Below, piece by piece: positions 37,102-44,377 of a DNA stretch of 48,746 nt (positions within the stretch are counted from its first letter, which is position 1; each line of letters begins with the position of its first letter). Source of the stretch: an uncultured Paracoccaceae bacterium (GTDB lineage: Bacteria; Pseudomonadota; Alphaproteobacteria; Rhizobiales; Rhizobiaceae); contig CALMYO010000279.1 in the NCBI GenBank assembly GCA_937873685.1, positions 1-48,746 of the forward strand. The letters run 5' to 3'. Below the pieces are notes generated by a model, which saw nothing but the letters and a program-made list of their open reading frames with translations, did no database searches and was not told the origin of the DNA. A program made the translations under genes and the position numbers.

Positions 37102-37140
37102 TATCTTCCCCGTGAGGGGCAGCGCGAAGCGACCGGGGGA
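37102..37140. repeat. Partial palindromic element in glyS-MFS gap
   Basis: CTTCCCC...GGGG with the inner CGCGAAGCG resembles half of the composite element seen inside glyS. It sits in the gap between the end of glyS and the MFS gene, directly next to the copy that ends glyS. The short stem TTCCCC/GGGG and the inner GCG/CGC palindrome fit the family, but the match is partial. Confidence 0.5.
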
Positions 37141-37147
37141 GGGCGTT

Positions 37148-40100
37148 CTACCCTCCTCCTTGAGGGGAGGGGTCGGGGGTGGGGGTCGATTCATGCGTTG
37201 CCGCATGCGGCGGTTGACCCCCACCCCGACCGTTGGTCCGACCCCCCCTCCAGGGGGGGGGGGGGGCGCCTGCGCCCGGCGCCTTCCCCGCGATCTTCGA
37301 AAAATCCGCCACCTGGCCGGTCGCTGCGCGGATACGGGCGAGCAGGGCGAGACGGTTGGCGCGCACTTGCGCATCCTCGGCATTGACCAGAACGGCCTCG
37401 AAGAAGGCGTCGATTGGCGCGCGGAGCGCGGCGAGCGCGGTCAGCGCCGATTCGTAATCCTCTGCCGCGATCGCCTTGGCTGCATCACCTTCGGCAATGT
37501 CGAGCGCATTCGACAAGGCGCGTTCCTCCGCCGTCTCGAACAGCGCCGGATCGACCACATCAGCGATTGCCGTACCCTTCTTCTCCTCGGCGGCGAGGAT
37601 GTTTGCGGCGCGCTTTGCGCCGGCGAGCAGGTTCCTGCCGGTTTCGGTGTCGAGCAACTTGCCGAGCGCCTCGACGCGGCGGACAACGAGAAGGAGATCG
37701 TCGTTGGATGCGGCTCCACCCTCCCCCTTGTGGGGAGGGTCGGCGCGAAGCGCCGGGGTGGGGGTGTCCCCCCCTCCCCCTTGAGGGGAGGGGTCGGGGG
37801 TGGGGGTGGATTCATGCGTTGCCGCCTGCGGCGGCTGACCCCCACCCGGACCTTCGGTCCGACCACCCCACAAGGTGGAGGTGGGGGCGCCTGCGCCCGC
37901 CGCCAGCACCGCGTCGATCAGGTCGTGCCGCGCGCCCTGGTCGCGCAGGTAGACTTTCAGACGGTCGTGGAAGAAGGAGAGGAGGTCGTTCACTAGTTCC
38001 CGCAAGGCAGGGAAAACGATACGGGGGTTTGCCTCATCGTCGAGATAATGTTCTATATTCGCCAATGACGCATCAATTGGTACTCGATGAATTGAAAGCG
38101 ATTGAGCCCAAAAGATTTCTGACCGCGTGCTAATGATACGAAATTTCTGCTCAATGTGCCGGCCGTCGGGCAAAACTCTTATCGCCCAACCATCTTTCTT
38201 GAAGTGTGCTGCGTTTGGGTTCCAAGCGCGACCCGAAAGAGTTAAGTTACCTTGGCACTGAATCCAATACCAAAATTCGACTATACGGACCAGGTCGAGC
38301 CTCACCCCATTCTCCACCAGTATCCTGATCACCCCCAGCGCTGCACGCCGCAACGCATAGGGATCCTTGCTGCCGGTCGGCTTTTCGTCGATCGCCCAGA
38401 AACCCACCAGCGTGTCGAGCTTGTCGGCGAGCGCAACCGCGATCGCCACCGGGTCGGTCGGCACGGCATCGGAGGGGCCTTGCGGCTTGTAGTGTTCCTC
38501 GGTCGCGATGCCGACGGACGGGTGCTCTCCCTGCAGTTCGGCGTATTTGCGCCCCATCGCGCCTTGCAGTTCGGGAAACTCGCCCACCACCTCGGTTTGC
38601 AAATCGGCCTTCGCCAGCACCGCCGCCCGGCGGGCAAGCGCGGCGAGGGCTTCACCCTCCCCCTTGTGGGGAGGGTCGACCAAGGCCGACGCGCCAGCGT
38701 CGGTAGCGGTCGGGGTGGGGGTATCGTCATCAGCGTTCGCCCGCGGTGAGAGACCCCCACCCGGCGCTTCGCGCCGACCTCCCCACAAGGGGGAGGTGGA
38801 GGCCCCGCCCTGTGGCGCAATCTGTCTCGCGATGTCTCCCGCCAGCGCGGCGATGCGCTGGACGCGTTCGCCCTGCGTACCGAGCTTGGCATGGAAGGTG
38901 ACGCCGAGGCGATCCAGCCGCGCCATGCGCTGGTCGAGCGGCTTTGACAGATCGAGGCCGAAGTTCTCCGCGCTCTCCTGCAGCGTCGCAAGGTCCGGCA
39001 AGTCGGCCTGGTCGGTCTTCCAGAAATGCACCGCATCGGAAAGGCGCGCCCGCACCACCTTGCCGTTGCCGCGGGCGATTTCCGCGCCGCCATCGGCCGC
39101 CTCGATGTTGGCGACCAGCAGGAAGTGGGGGGCGAGCTTTCCCTCCCCTTCAGGGGAGGGTCCGGCCGCAGGCCGGGGGTGGGGTGTGTTGGCGTCAATC
39201 GGCCCGTCCCCCTCCGGCTGCTGCGCAGCCACCTCCCCCCGCTGGGGGGAGGAAAAGGGGCGCGTCACAAAACACTTCTGGTTGGTCTTGATCGTCAGCC
39301 GGATCACCTCGGCCGGAATGGCGAGGAATTCCGGCTCGAAGCCGCCGAGCAGCACCACGGGCCACTCAACGAGGCCGCTCACCTCCTCCAGCAGCCCCTC
39401 ATCCTCCACGAGGTTGAGGCCGTTGGCGAAGGCAAGGTTCTTCGCCTCGTCGAGGATGATGCGCTTGCGCCGCTCGGCATCGAGCACGACATGTGCCTTC
39501 TCCAGCTTCGCGACATAATCGTCGAAGCGGCGCACCGTGAACGGAGAAGGCGCATGGAAACGGTGGCCGGTGGTGACATTGCCGGAGCGGATGCCGTCGA
39601 CCTCGAAATCGACCACCACGGGTTCCTCGGTCTCGGGGCCGAAAGTACAGACGATCGATTGCAACGGTCGCACCCAGCGCAGGCTTTCGGAGCCACGCCC
39701 CTCGACGCCATGGCGCACCACGCCCTTCGGCGCGGAGGCCGCGCCCCAGCGCATCGATTTCGGCCAGGGGAAGGAGCGGATGATGCCCGGCATCGCGGCG
39801 GCGATGATCTCCTCGGCCGGCCGGCCGGGCTTCTCGATCACCGCGACGTAGAAATCGCCCTTCTTCGGATCGGCCTGGATTTTCGCCTCATCGATCGAGG
39901 CAAGCCCGGTCTTGCGCAGGAAGCCCTCCACGGCCTGCTGCGGCGCTTTCACCGGCGGACCCTTGATCTCCTCGCGCACGTCGCGCGAGCGGGAGGTAAC
40001 GCCGCGCACATCGAGCGCAAGACGTCGCGGCGTCCAGTATTCGCGGGCCGCCTCGTAGGTGAGGCCGGCATCGACCATCGCGTCGGTGACGAGCTTCTTC

Positions 40101-40174
40101 AGGTCGCCCGCCGCCTTGCGCTGCATGCGCGCGGGGATTTCCTCGGAGCGGAGTTCGAGCAGCAGGTCGGGCAT
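37148..40174 (-). CDS. glyS: Glycyl-tRNA synthetase beta subunit with in-frame repeat insertions
   Basis: About 1008 residues from ATG 40174 ([18 protein letters not shown], with GAGGAG upstream) against a usual length near 700. Family blocks are intact and in order: [166 protein letters not shown]. Between them are four Pro/Gly-rich inserts (from palindromic elements) and one AT-rich insert; the C-terminus runs into an element. No glyQ is in the window. The open frame is intact, so the protein is probably made, with the inserts as surface loops; whether it is active is inferred. Confidence 0.93.
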   Translation of the reverse strand: MPDLLLELRSEEIPARMQRKAAGDLKKLVTDAMVDAGLTYEAAREYWTPRRLALDVRGVTSRSRDVREEIKGPPVKAPQQAVEGFLRKTGLASIDEAKIQADPKKGDFYVAVIEKPGRPAEEIIAAAMPGIIRSFPWPKSMRWGAASAPKGVVRHGVEGRGSESLRWVRPLQSIVCTFGPETEEPVVVDFEVDGIRSGNVTTGHRFHAPSPFTVRRFDDYVAKLEKAHVVLDAERRKRIILDEAKNLAFANGLNLVEDEGLLEEVSGLVEWPVVLLGGFEPEFLAIPAEVIRLTIKTNQKCFVTRPFSSPQRGEVAAQQPEGDGPIDANTPHPRPAAGPSPEGEGKLAPHFLLVANIEAADGGAEIARGNGKVVRARLSDAVHFWKTDQADLPDLATLQESAENFGLDLSKPLDQRMARLDRLGVTFHAKLGTQGERVQRIAALAGDIARQIAPQGGASTSPLWGGRREAPGGGLSPRANADDDTPTPTATDAGASALVDPPHKGEGEALAALARRAAVLAKADLQTEVVGEFPELQGAMGRKYAELQGEHPSVGIATEEHYKPQGPSDAVPTDPVAIAVALADKLDTLVGFWAIDEKPTGSKDPYALRRAALGVIRILVENGVRLDLVRIVEFWYWIQCQGNLTLSGRAWNPNAAHFKKDGWAIRVLPDGRHIEQKFRIISTRSEIFWAQSLSIHRVPIDASLANIEHYLDDEANPRIVFPALRELVNDLLSFFHDRLKVYLRDQGARHDLIDAVLAAGAGAPTSTLWGGRTEGPGGGQPPQAATHESTPTPDPSPQGGGGDTPTPALRADPPHKGEGGAASNDDLLLVVRRVEALGKLLDTETGRNLLAGAKRAANILAAEEKKGTAIADVVDPALFETAEERALSNALDIAEGDAAKAIAAEDYESALTALAALRAPIDAFFEAVLVNAEDAQVRANRLALLARIRAATGQVADFSKIAGKAPGAGAPPPPWRGGRTNGRGGGQPPHAATHESTPTPDPSPQGGG
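37151..37270. repeat. Palindromic element copy 1, replaces the native glyS C-terminus
   Basis: The element shows the stem unit CCCTCC...GGGGAGGGG, the core TTCATGCGTTGCCGC (from 37190) and the inverted unit ending in a run of 14 G at 37253-37266. Read in glyS it replaces the natural end (ADFSKIAG is the usual last segment) with a Pro/Gly-rich tail that stops inside the element at 37148-37150. Core and flanks are almost identical to the copy at 37715-37890. Confidence 0.85.
37715..37890. repeat. Palindromic element copy 2 inside glyS (composite)
   Basis: Two forward units in tandem (CCCTCCCCCTTGTGGGGAGG at about 37719, CCCTCCCCCTTGAGGGGAGG at about 37773), the shared core TTCATGCGTTGCCGC at 37811, then the inverted unit with ACCTTCGGTCC and CACCCCACAAGG. 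In glyS it encodes about 57 extra residues (for example [12 protein letters not shown] and DPPHKGEGG) between HDLIDAV and [12 protein letters not shown]. No stop codon in the reading frame. Confidence 0.88.
38000..38295. other. AT-rich in-frame insertion in glyS
   Basis: Within glyS the family normally has a short link of roughly 25-35 residues between the DPYALRR/VIRxLxENG region and [15 protein letters not shown]. Here about 98 residues intervene, of unusual composition (many aromatic, Ile and Lys codons; segments [30 protein letters not shown]). The DNA is clearly less GC-rich than the flanks and lacks the palindromic units. Origin unknown; exact ends uncertain. Confidence 0.55.
38655..38800. 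repeat. Palindromic element copy 3 inside glyS
   Basis: Terminal inverted repeats of about 20 bases: CCCTCCCCCTTGTGGGGAGG at 38655 and its near-complement (CCTCCCCACAAGGGGGAGG) ending near 38798. Internal GGCGCTTCGCGCC hairpin at about 38763. In glyS it adds about 48 residues ([14 protein letters not shown] to [10 protein letters not shown]) between DIARQIAP and [13 protein letters not shown]. The frame stays open. Confidence 0.88.
39141..39252. repeat. Palindromic element copy 4 inside glyS (diverged type)
   Basis: CCCTCCCCTTCAGGGGAGGG at 39141, the GGCCGCAGGCC hairpin, the inner CTGCTGCGCAGCC palindrome, and CCTCCCCCCGCTGGGGGGAGG to 39252. In glyS it gives about 38 residues ([12 protein letters not shown] to [11 protein letters not shown]) between NQKCFVTRP and [11 protein letters not shown]. 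Less similar to copies 1-3, so of a second subtype. Confidence 0.85.
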
Positions 40175-40187
40175 GGAAGGCTCCTCG

Positions 40188-40240
40188 CCCTCCCCTGTAG
40201 GGGGAGGGTCGGCGCTAAAGCGCCAGATGGGGTGTTGGCG
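40188..40240. repeat. Palindromic element, partial copy 5 just upstream of glyS
   Basis: CCCTCCCCTGTAGGGGGAGGG from 40188 and the GGCGCTAAAGCGCC hairpin at about 40211-40224 lie 14 bases upstream of the glyS start codon on its 5' side. It would form a stem next to the ribosome binding site in the glyS transcript. It is a single (half) unit of the same family. Confidence 0.8.
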
Positions 40241-40528
40241 ATTTTGCGCCTGCTCTTCTACAGACGCAAACACCGTGTCAAGAACAGGATAGGGTTCCCC
40301 GGGCGCATGGCCCCGCTTGCGCCCGGCGATTGCAGGTCAGCTGAACAGACCGCGCCGAGCCGCAAACAAGACGCGCGAACCTGGCAGATCTGGTGCGTGC
40401 GCGGTCAGCCTGCGCGGAACTGGCAGGTGACGCGCAAATGCGATTGCGGCGTCTTCCTTGTCACTGCGCACCCCTGCGGCGCTGATTGCGGCCGGATATC
40501 TGCGCACCACCCGAAACGACCAGCAGCC
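40241..40528. other. Gap between glyS repeat and small secreted protein gene
   Basis: No credible gene, RNA or repeat. A minus-strand TTGACA (40281-40276) could be the -35 box of the glyS promoter, but no convincing -10 box was seen at the right distance. Open frames here lack coding character. Confidence 0.4.
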
Positions 40529-40801
40529 TTACTCCCGGCCCTGGCGAAAGAACCAGTTGCGCCCGCTCGCCCGCGGCGGCCTTTCATCGCCGCGCAGGCG
40601 CATTGAGCGACGCGCCTGCTCGTCGGTTCCCGGCGCAAAGGAAAAGCCCGGATTGAGCTGCGGGGTCAGCAACCGGTCATAGATCCTTCCCTGGGCGATG
40701 GCGTCGAGCCGCCCGCCGGAACGGTTGTGGCCTTTGGAATCGGCAAGCGCGCTTCCCGTCGACAGCAGCGCCAGTGAAACAGCCAGGATTGCGCGTTGCA
40801 T
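40529..40801 (-). CDS. Small secreted protein of unknown function
   Basis: 90 residues from ATG 40801, preceded by GGAGAA. A clear signal peptide (MQRAILAVSLALLSTGSALAD) precedes a short, basic, Arg/Gly/Pro-rich mature part (RLDAIAQGRIYDRL, PGFSFAPGTDEQARRS, NWFFRQGRE). No family recognised. It starts divergently from the sbtA-like gene; the 189-base gap between them probably holds both promoters. An upstream in-frame ATG (40867) precedes the signal peptide and is not used. Confidence 0.6.
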   Translation of the reverse strand: MQRAILAVSLALLSTGSALADSKGHNRSGGRLDAIAQGRIYDRLLTPQLNPGFSFAPGTDEQARRSMRLRGDERPPRASGRNWFFRQGRE

Positions 40802-40990
40802 ACTTTCTTCTCCGTTTCCCATCGGCCGCACCGCGTGAAACCGGAAGAGAAGATACTGCCAGGACAACCGCCCAACGCGAATTCATCCGGATTACCCGCA
40901 TCCGAATTCCCGGAAGAAATTTGCGCCTCATTTTTGACGACAAAAAGGCAATGCGCAGATTGGCCAGGTTCAAGTCGGTGTCAATGAATC

Positions 40991-41956
40991 GTGTTCGACC
41001 AGCTTCTTTCGCCCGTCATCCTGTTCTTCCTGCTCGGCGCCTTCGCCGCCTTCGCGCGTTCAGATCTGGCCATCCCGGAGGCCGCGGCCAAGGCTATGGC
41101 GCTTTACCTGATGGCGGCGATCGGGTTGAAGGGTGGCATCCAGGTCGCCGAGAACGGCGTGACGGCGGCCTTCCTCGCTGCGGCATTCATCGGCGTCGCG
41201 CTGTCATGCATCATCCCGCTCGCCGCCTTCGCGGCGCTACGCGGCCTCGGCCGGCTAGACGCCCTCAACGCGGCGGCGGTCGCCGCCCACTACGGTTCGG
41301 TCAGCGTCGTCACCTTTGTCGCGGGAAGCGAGGCGTTGGAGTTGGCCGGCATGCCGGCGGCGGGCCACATGGTGGCGGTGCTGGCGCTGATGGAGACGCC
41401 GCCGATCATCGTCGGCCTGATGCTGGCCAGGCGATTCGCTGCGGCGGCATCCGCGCCCCCGGGGCCTGCCGGCGCCTTCCTGCACGAGACCTTGCTGAAC
41501 GGCTCGGTCGTGCTACTTTCCGGCAGTTTCCTGATCGGACTAGCGATCGGCAAGCAGGGTTTTGCACCGATCGCGCCTGTATTCGACAGCGCGTTTCGCG
41601 GTGTGCTATGCCTTTTCCTGCTCGATATGGGGCTGGTGGCCGCGCGGCGACTGCGGGAGGCGCGTTCGCTGACCCTGCGCCTCGCCGTGCTTGCCATCGC
41701 GTTCCCGCTTGTGAACGGATTCATCGGCGTCTTGCTCGGCGCGCTTGCGGGGCTCGACCAGGGCTCGGCGGCGGCGCTCGGCATCCTCGCCGCCAGCGCC
41801 TCCTACATCGCTGCGCCCGCCGCAATGCGCGTGGCGTTGCCCCAAGCCGATGCGGGCCTTTATCTCGCCATGTCGCTGGCTCTCACCTTCCCGTTCAACA
41901 TTATTGCCGGCATTCCGCTCTATGCCGGCCTTGCACGCTGGATGTCAGGCGCATGA
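40991..41956 (+). CDS. SbtA-like sodium-dependent bicarbonate transporter
   Basis: 321 residues from a GTG, with about ten membrane helices. The sequence follows the SbtA family: LSPVILFFLLGAFA, SDLAIPEAAAKAMALYLMAAIGLKGG split by a loop, HYGSVSVVTFVAG, FDSAFRGVLCLFLLDMGL, and AASASYIAAPAAMRVALP. SbtA is a Na+/HCO3- symporter in cyanobacteria; homologues occur in many heterotrophs, where bicarbonate for anaplerosis is a likely use. The gene overlaps the next by ATGA, and that gene is a PII-like protein, the same pairing as cyanobacterial sbtA-sbtB. The start lacks a strong ribosome binding site. Confidence 0.85.
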   Translation: MFDQLLSPVILFFLLGAFAAFARSDLAIPEAAAKAMALYLMAAIGLKGGIQVAENGVTAAFLAAAFIGVALSCIIPLAAFAALRGLGRLDALNAAAVAAHYGSVSVVTFVAGSEALELAGMPAAGHMVAVLALMETPPIIVGLMLARRFAAAASAPPGPAGAFLHETLLNGSVVLLSGSFLIGLAIGKQGFAPIAPVFDSAFRGVLCLFLLDMGLVAARRLREARSLTLRLAVLAIAFPLVNGFIGVLLGALAGLDQGSAAALGILAASASYIAAPAAMRVALPQADAGLYLAMSLALTFPFNIIAGIPLYAGLARWMSGA

Positions 41957-42270
41957 TCACCACCGTCACCCGCCGCCGCGTCGAGGTTCTGGTCGACGCC
42001 CCGCTGGTCCGCATCGTCCGCGATCTCGCCGAAAAAGCCGGTTTCAAGGGACACACCGTACTGCCGACGCTGGGCGGTTCCGGCCGCGGCGGCAGCTGGT
42101 CGGACGACCAGGTGACCGGCGGGGCGGGCGCGAAGGTGATGTTCGTCGCCATCGCCTCGCGCGAGACGGCCGATCGTTTCATGGACGCGCTGGCGCCTTT
42201 GCTCGACAGCCACGGCCTGATCGTGGCCGCCTTCGACGTCGACGTGATTCGGCCGCAGAAGTTTTCCTGA
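41953..42270 (+). CDS. PII-like regulator (SbtB-like)
   Basis: 105 residues, of PII size. The fold is visible as VTRRRVEVLVDAPLVRIV, then AEKAGFKGHTVLPTLGGSGRGG and a C-terminal VAAFDVDVIRPQKF; the central T-loop region has GSWSDDQVTGG. It lacks the classical GlnB uridylylation motif, as expected for SbtB-type proteins, which bind adenyl nucleotides including cAMP and inhibit SbtA. Four-base overlap with the transporter gene. Assignment by size, position and partial motif. Confidence 0.8.
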   Translation: MITTVTRRRVEVLVDAPLVRIVRDLAEKAGFKGHTVLPTLGGSGRGGSWSDDQVTGGAGAKVMFVAIASRETADRFMDALAPLLDSHGLIVAAFDVDVIRPQKFS

Positions 42271-42272
42271 AA

Positions 42273-42905
42273 TCACTTCCGCCGGAACACGAAGGCCGTC
42301 ACGGTCACCTCCGGCTCCTCGATCAGGAAGGCGCGGAAGGGCGGGCTGCGTTCGACTTGCGTCCATGCTTGTGCCGCCACCAGCCGGGCGAACACGGGCG
42401 CAAAGCCGCCGCTTTCGAATATGCTGTCGCGCACTGTGGCGATGACATGGCCGCCCCGTTTCGTGATGCGCGCCAGTTCGTCGAAAGCCGATGCCGGCGC
42501 ATGGCCTGCCGTGAACACGCCGGTGGAGAACACCGCAGCAAACCGGCCCTCCTCATAGGGCAGCGGCTTGCCGAGTTCTGCCTGCGTCAGGCGCCCGTAT
42601 CCGCCGCGCGCCTGCGCCAGCGCCAGCATGTCGGGCGAAAAATCGAGACCTTCGATTGCGGTGTAGCCGAGCGCCGCCAGCACCGGCGCGCTCAGCCCGG
42701 TGCCGCAACCGGCATCGAGCAGCGGGCCGTCACCTGGTCGAACATGGCGGGAGACAAAAGCGGCGATGGTGAAGGGCAGGGGATAACCGCCTGAGATCGT
42801 GTCGCGGTCGTAATCATGCGCCCAGCCGCCATAGGCGGCCGCCAGTTCCCTCGCCGTGTGGGCGGAATACACGCGCGCCAGCGCCTCGCCGCTTGCGCCG
42901 CTCAT
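42273..42905 (-). CDS. SAM-dependent methyltransferase (class I)
   Basis: 210 residues from ATG 42905 (MSGASGEALARVYSAHTA). The SAM motif I is LLDAGCGTGLSAPVLAALG; motif II is IEGLDFSPDMLALA, and GRFAAVFSTGVFTAGHAP follows. The type resembles small-molecule methyltransferases (Methyltransf_11/25). The open frame continues upstream without homology. The gene converges on the SbtB-like gene with two bases between, and shares a strand with the MarR gene. Substrate unknown. Confidence 0.85.
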   Translation of the reverse strand: MSGASGEALARVYSAHTARELAAAYGGWAHDYDRDTISGGYPLPFTIAAFVSRHVRPGDGPLLDAGCGTGLSAPVLAALGYTAIEGLDFSPDMLALAQARGGYGRLTQAELGKPLPYEEGRFAAVFSTGVFTAGHAPASAFDELARITKRGGHVIATVRDSIFESGGFAPVFARLVAAQAWTQVERSPPFRAFLIEEPEVTVTAFVFRRK

Positions 42906-42975
42906 CGCAGAACCGTCCCTGCGGTCGGTTCGGAGCGCCTTCGTGGGCGGCAGGATGGTTGCGCTGGGGGCGTGA

Positions 42976-43527
42976 TCATGCCGGCTCCTGTTCCATGCAG
43001 ATGCGGCCGGCGTCGTCGTCGTCGAGTAGTTCGTCAAGCAAGGCGCACCGGAACGGCGCGCCGTCCTTTGCGCCCGGACGGAAATGCCGGCATTCCCGGC
43101 ACATTCCAAACGGGCGCGCACGGCCCGCAAGTCGCAGATGAAGCACGCGGCGAAGCAGCCCGGACAACGCCCTGGTCTCCTCCTCGCCAAGCTGAGCGAG
43201 GATGGCGCGAGTCCCCTCTTCGCGCCAGTCGGCCAGCATCTGTGCGCCGGCTTGGGTCAGGTCGAGCGAGACCGAGCGCCGGTCGTTGCGTCGCCGCTTT
43301 TCCAGCAGCCCGCGCCGCTCCAGCGCGGCGATGCTTTGCGACACCGTGCCTTTCGTCGATCCCAGCCATGCCGTGACGGCGGACGGCGTTCGCGAAAAAC
43401 GGTTGGCCTTCCCGAGATACTCGAGAACCTCGAGCTGTACCGGCGGCAGCCCGGCGCGATGCGCATCGGCGACCGAAAGGCGCGCCAGACGATCGATTGC
43501 ATCCTGGATGACTTGGCGGGGTTCCAT
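42976..43527 (-). CDS. MarR-family regulator with Cys-rich C-terminal tail
   Basis: 183 residues from ATG 43527 (MEPRQVIQDAIDRLARLS); upstream open frame to 43791 overlaps the divergent gene and is not used. The winged-helix is at about 35-110 (VQLEVLEYLG, TAWLGSTKGTVSQSIAALERRG, KRRRNDRRSVSLDLTQAG). After the dimerisation helices a Cys-rich segment MCRECRHFRPGAKDG and FRCALL suggests a bound metal, perhaps zinc. It divergently faces a secreted-protein gene; two matching inverted repeats lie between them. It may sense a metal or a redox signal; that is inference. Confidence 0.85.
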   Translation of the reverse strand: MEPRQVIQDAIDRLARLSVADAHRAGLPPVQLEVLEYLGKANRFSRTPSAVTAWLGSTKGTVSQSIAALERRGLLEKRRRNDRRSVSLDLTQAGAQMLADWREEGTRAILAQLGEEETRALSGLLRRVLHLRLAGRARPFGMCRECRHFRPGAKDGAPFRCALLDELLDDDDAGRICMEQEPA

Positions 43528-43536
43528 GAATTTTTC

Positions 43537-43551
43537 GTATCGGATCGAAAC
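43537..43551. promoter_or_regulatory. Predicted MarR operator, site 1 (imperfect)
   Basis: GTATCGGATCGAAAC agrees at 12 of 15 positions with the perfect palindrome at 43590-43604, in the same orientation. It lies just upstream of the MarR start codon, where binding would repress marR itself. Confidence 0.5.
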
Positions 43552-43589
43552 CAGGCTTGCAATCCCGGGGCGGATGTGAAATCTGTATG

Positions 43590-43604
43590 GTATCGAGTCG
43601 ATAC
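43590..43604. promoter_or_regulatory. Predicted MarR operator, site 2 (perfect palindrome)
   Basis: GTATCGA-G-TCGATAC is a seven-base perfect inverted repeat with one central base, 14 bases before the likely start (43619) of the secreted-protein gene. The start-to-start spacing to site 1 is 53 bases, about five helical turns, which would put both sites on the same face of the DNA. Confidence 0.65.
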
Positions 43605-43618
43605 TAATGGAGACGTCA

Positions 43619-44350
43619 ATGACCCGAAACACCCTGGTTCCTGTTTCCGCAATCGCCGCCGTGTTGCTGGCGATGTCCGCCGCTTCGCAGGCGCACGAGA
43701 TCGCAAGCGCGCGCTCCAACACTGCAAAACCTGATTTCGACATCCTGCGCGCGACCGCGACCGTCGACGGGCGTATCGCCACCTTCGCCATGGAGGTTGC
43801 AGGCGTCGCCGGAGCGTTGCTTCCCGAGCCGACAGGCGCGCTTCCCGGCGCAAAGGTGACCGCCTATGTGTGGCCGACCGGACTTGATCCCGCAGCCGTT
43901 GGTTTTGCCGCCGGTTCGGGCATTCTGGCGCTCGCGGTCACCGCGCATCCCGATTTCGACGACACGCCGCTTTTTGATGAGAATCGTGACGGCGACCCCG
44001 CAAACGATGGAAAGGAATGGCACACCCACTGGGTCGTGCTGGCGAAGGATGATGCCTGCGGCGCGGGCCTGAAAGTGCGCGACGTTTCGCCGGGCAGCGA
44101 AGCGATGCCGGCAACCGCGCCCGGCCTGCCGCTGGCGCTCGACAGTCCTGGCATGTCGCCGCTGTTCTCCGGGCAGGAAGTCAAGGTGCGGGTTCCGCTC
44201 GACAATTCTGCCGATGGCGCATTCGACGCCGTCACGGCGACGCTCGCCGTCCACGCCGGGGGCGGGACGCCGCTGCTCTGTGTGACCGGCGTTGAAGACA
44301 TCGCCTCGGGCGATCTTTCGATGCCCGGACGCATCGTTCCGGCGCAGTGA
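43619..44350 (+). CDS. Secreted protein of unknown function, divergent from marR
   Basis: 243 residues from ATG 43619 with GGAG upstream; ATG 43607 is in frame but lacks a ribosome binding site. A signal peptide (MTRNTLVPVSAIAAVLL to SQAHE) precedes a mature part with beta strands (TVDGRIATFAMEVAG, AKVTAYVWPTG, ILALAVTAHPDFDD), an acidic loop with the EF-hand-like DENRDGD, and EWHTHWVVL, whose His residues could bind metal. Two Cys remain in the mature part. No family recognised. It is probably regulated by the adjacent MarR. Confidence 0.7.
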   Translation: MTRNTLVPVSAIAAVLLAMSAASQAHEIASARSNTAKPDFDILRATATVDGRIATFAMEVAGVAGALLPEPTGALPGAKVTAYVWPTGLDPAAVGFAAGSGILALAVTAHPDFDDTPLFDENRDGDPANDGKEWHTHWVVLAKDDACGAGLKVRDVSPGSEAMPATAPGLPLALDSPGMSPLFSGQEVKVRVPLDNSADGAFDAVTATLAVHAGGGTPLLCVTGVEDIASGDLSMPGRIVPAQ

Positions 44351-44377
44351 ACCGGCGACGCCGGCGAAGGACGCGGC

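Noticed and set aside
36898-37383. N-terminal extension of the MFS gene through the repeat region
   Set aside because: The family start with a good ribosome binding site is at 36897; the extension is element-derived and Pro/Arg-rich.
37148-39260. Spaced repeats in glyS considered as a CRISPR array
   Set aside because: Units are GC-rich inverted pairs of unequal length, few and widely spaced, with coding sequence between; not a CRISPR layout.
39026-40606. 526-codon plus-strand open frame opposite glyS
   Set aside because: Shadow of glyS and of the GC-rich palindromes, which stay open in several frames; no domain recognised.
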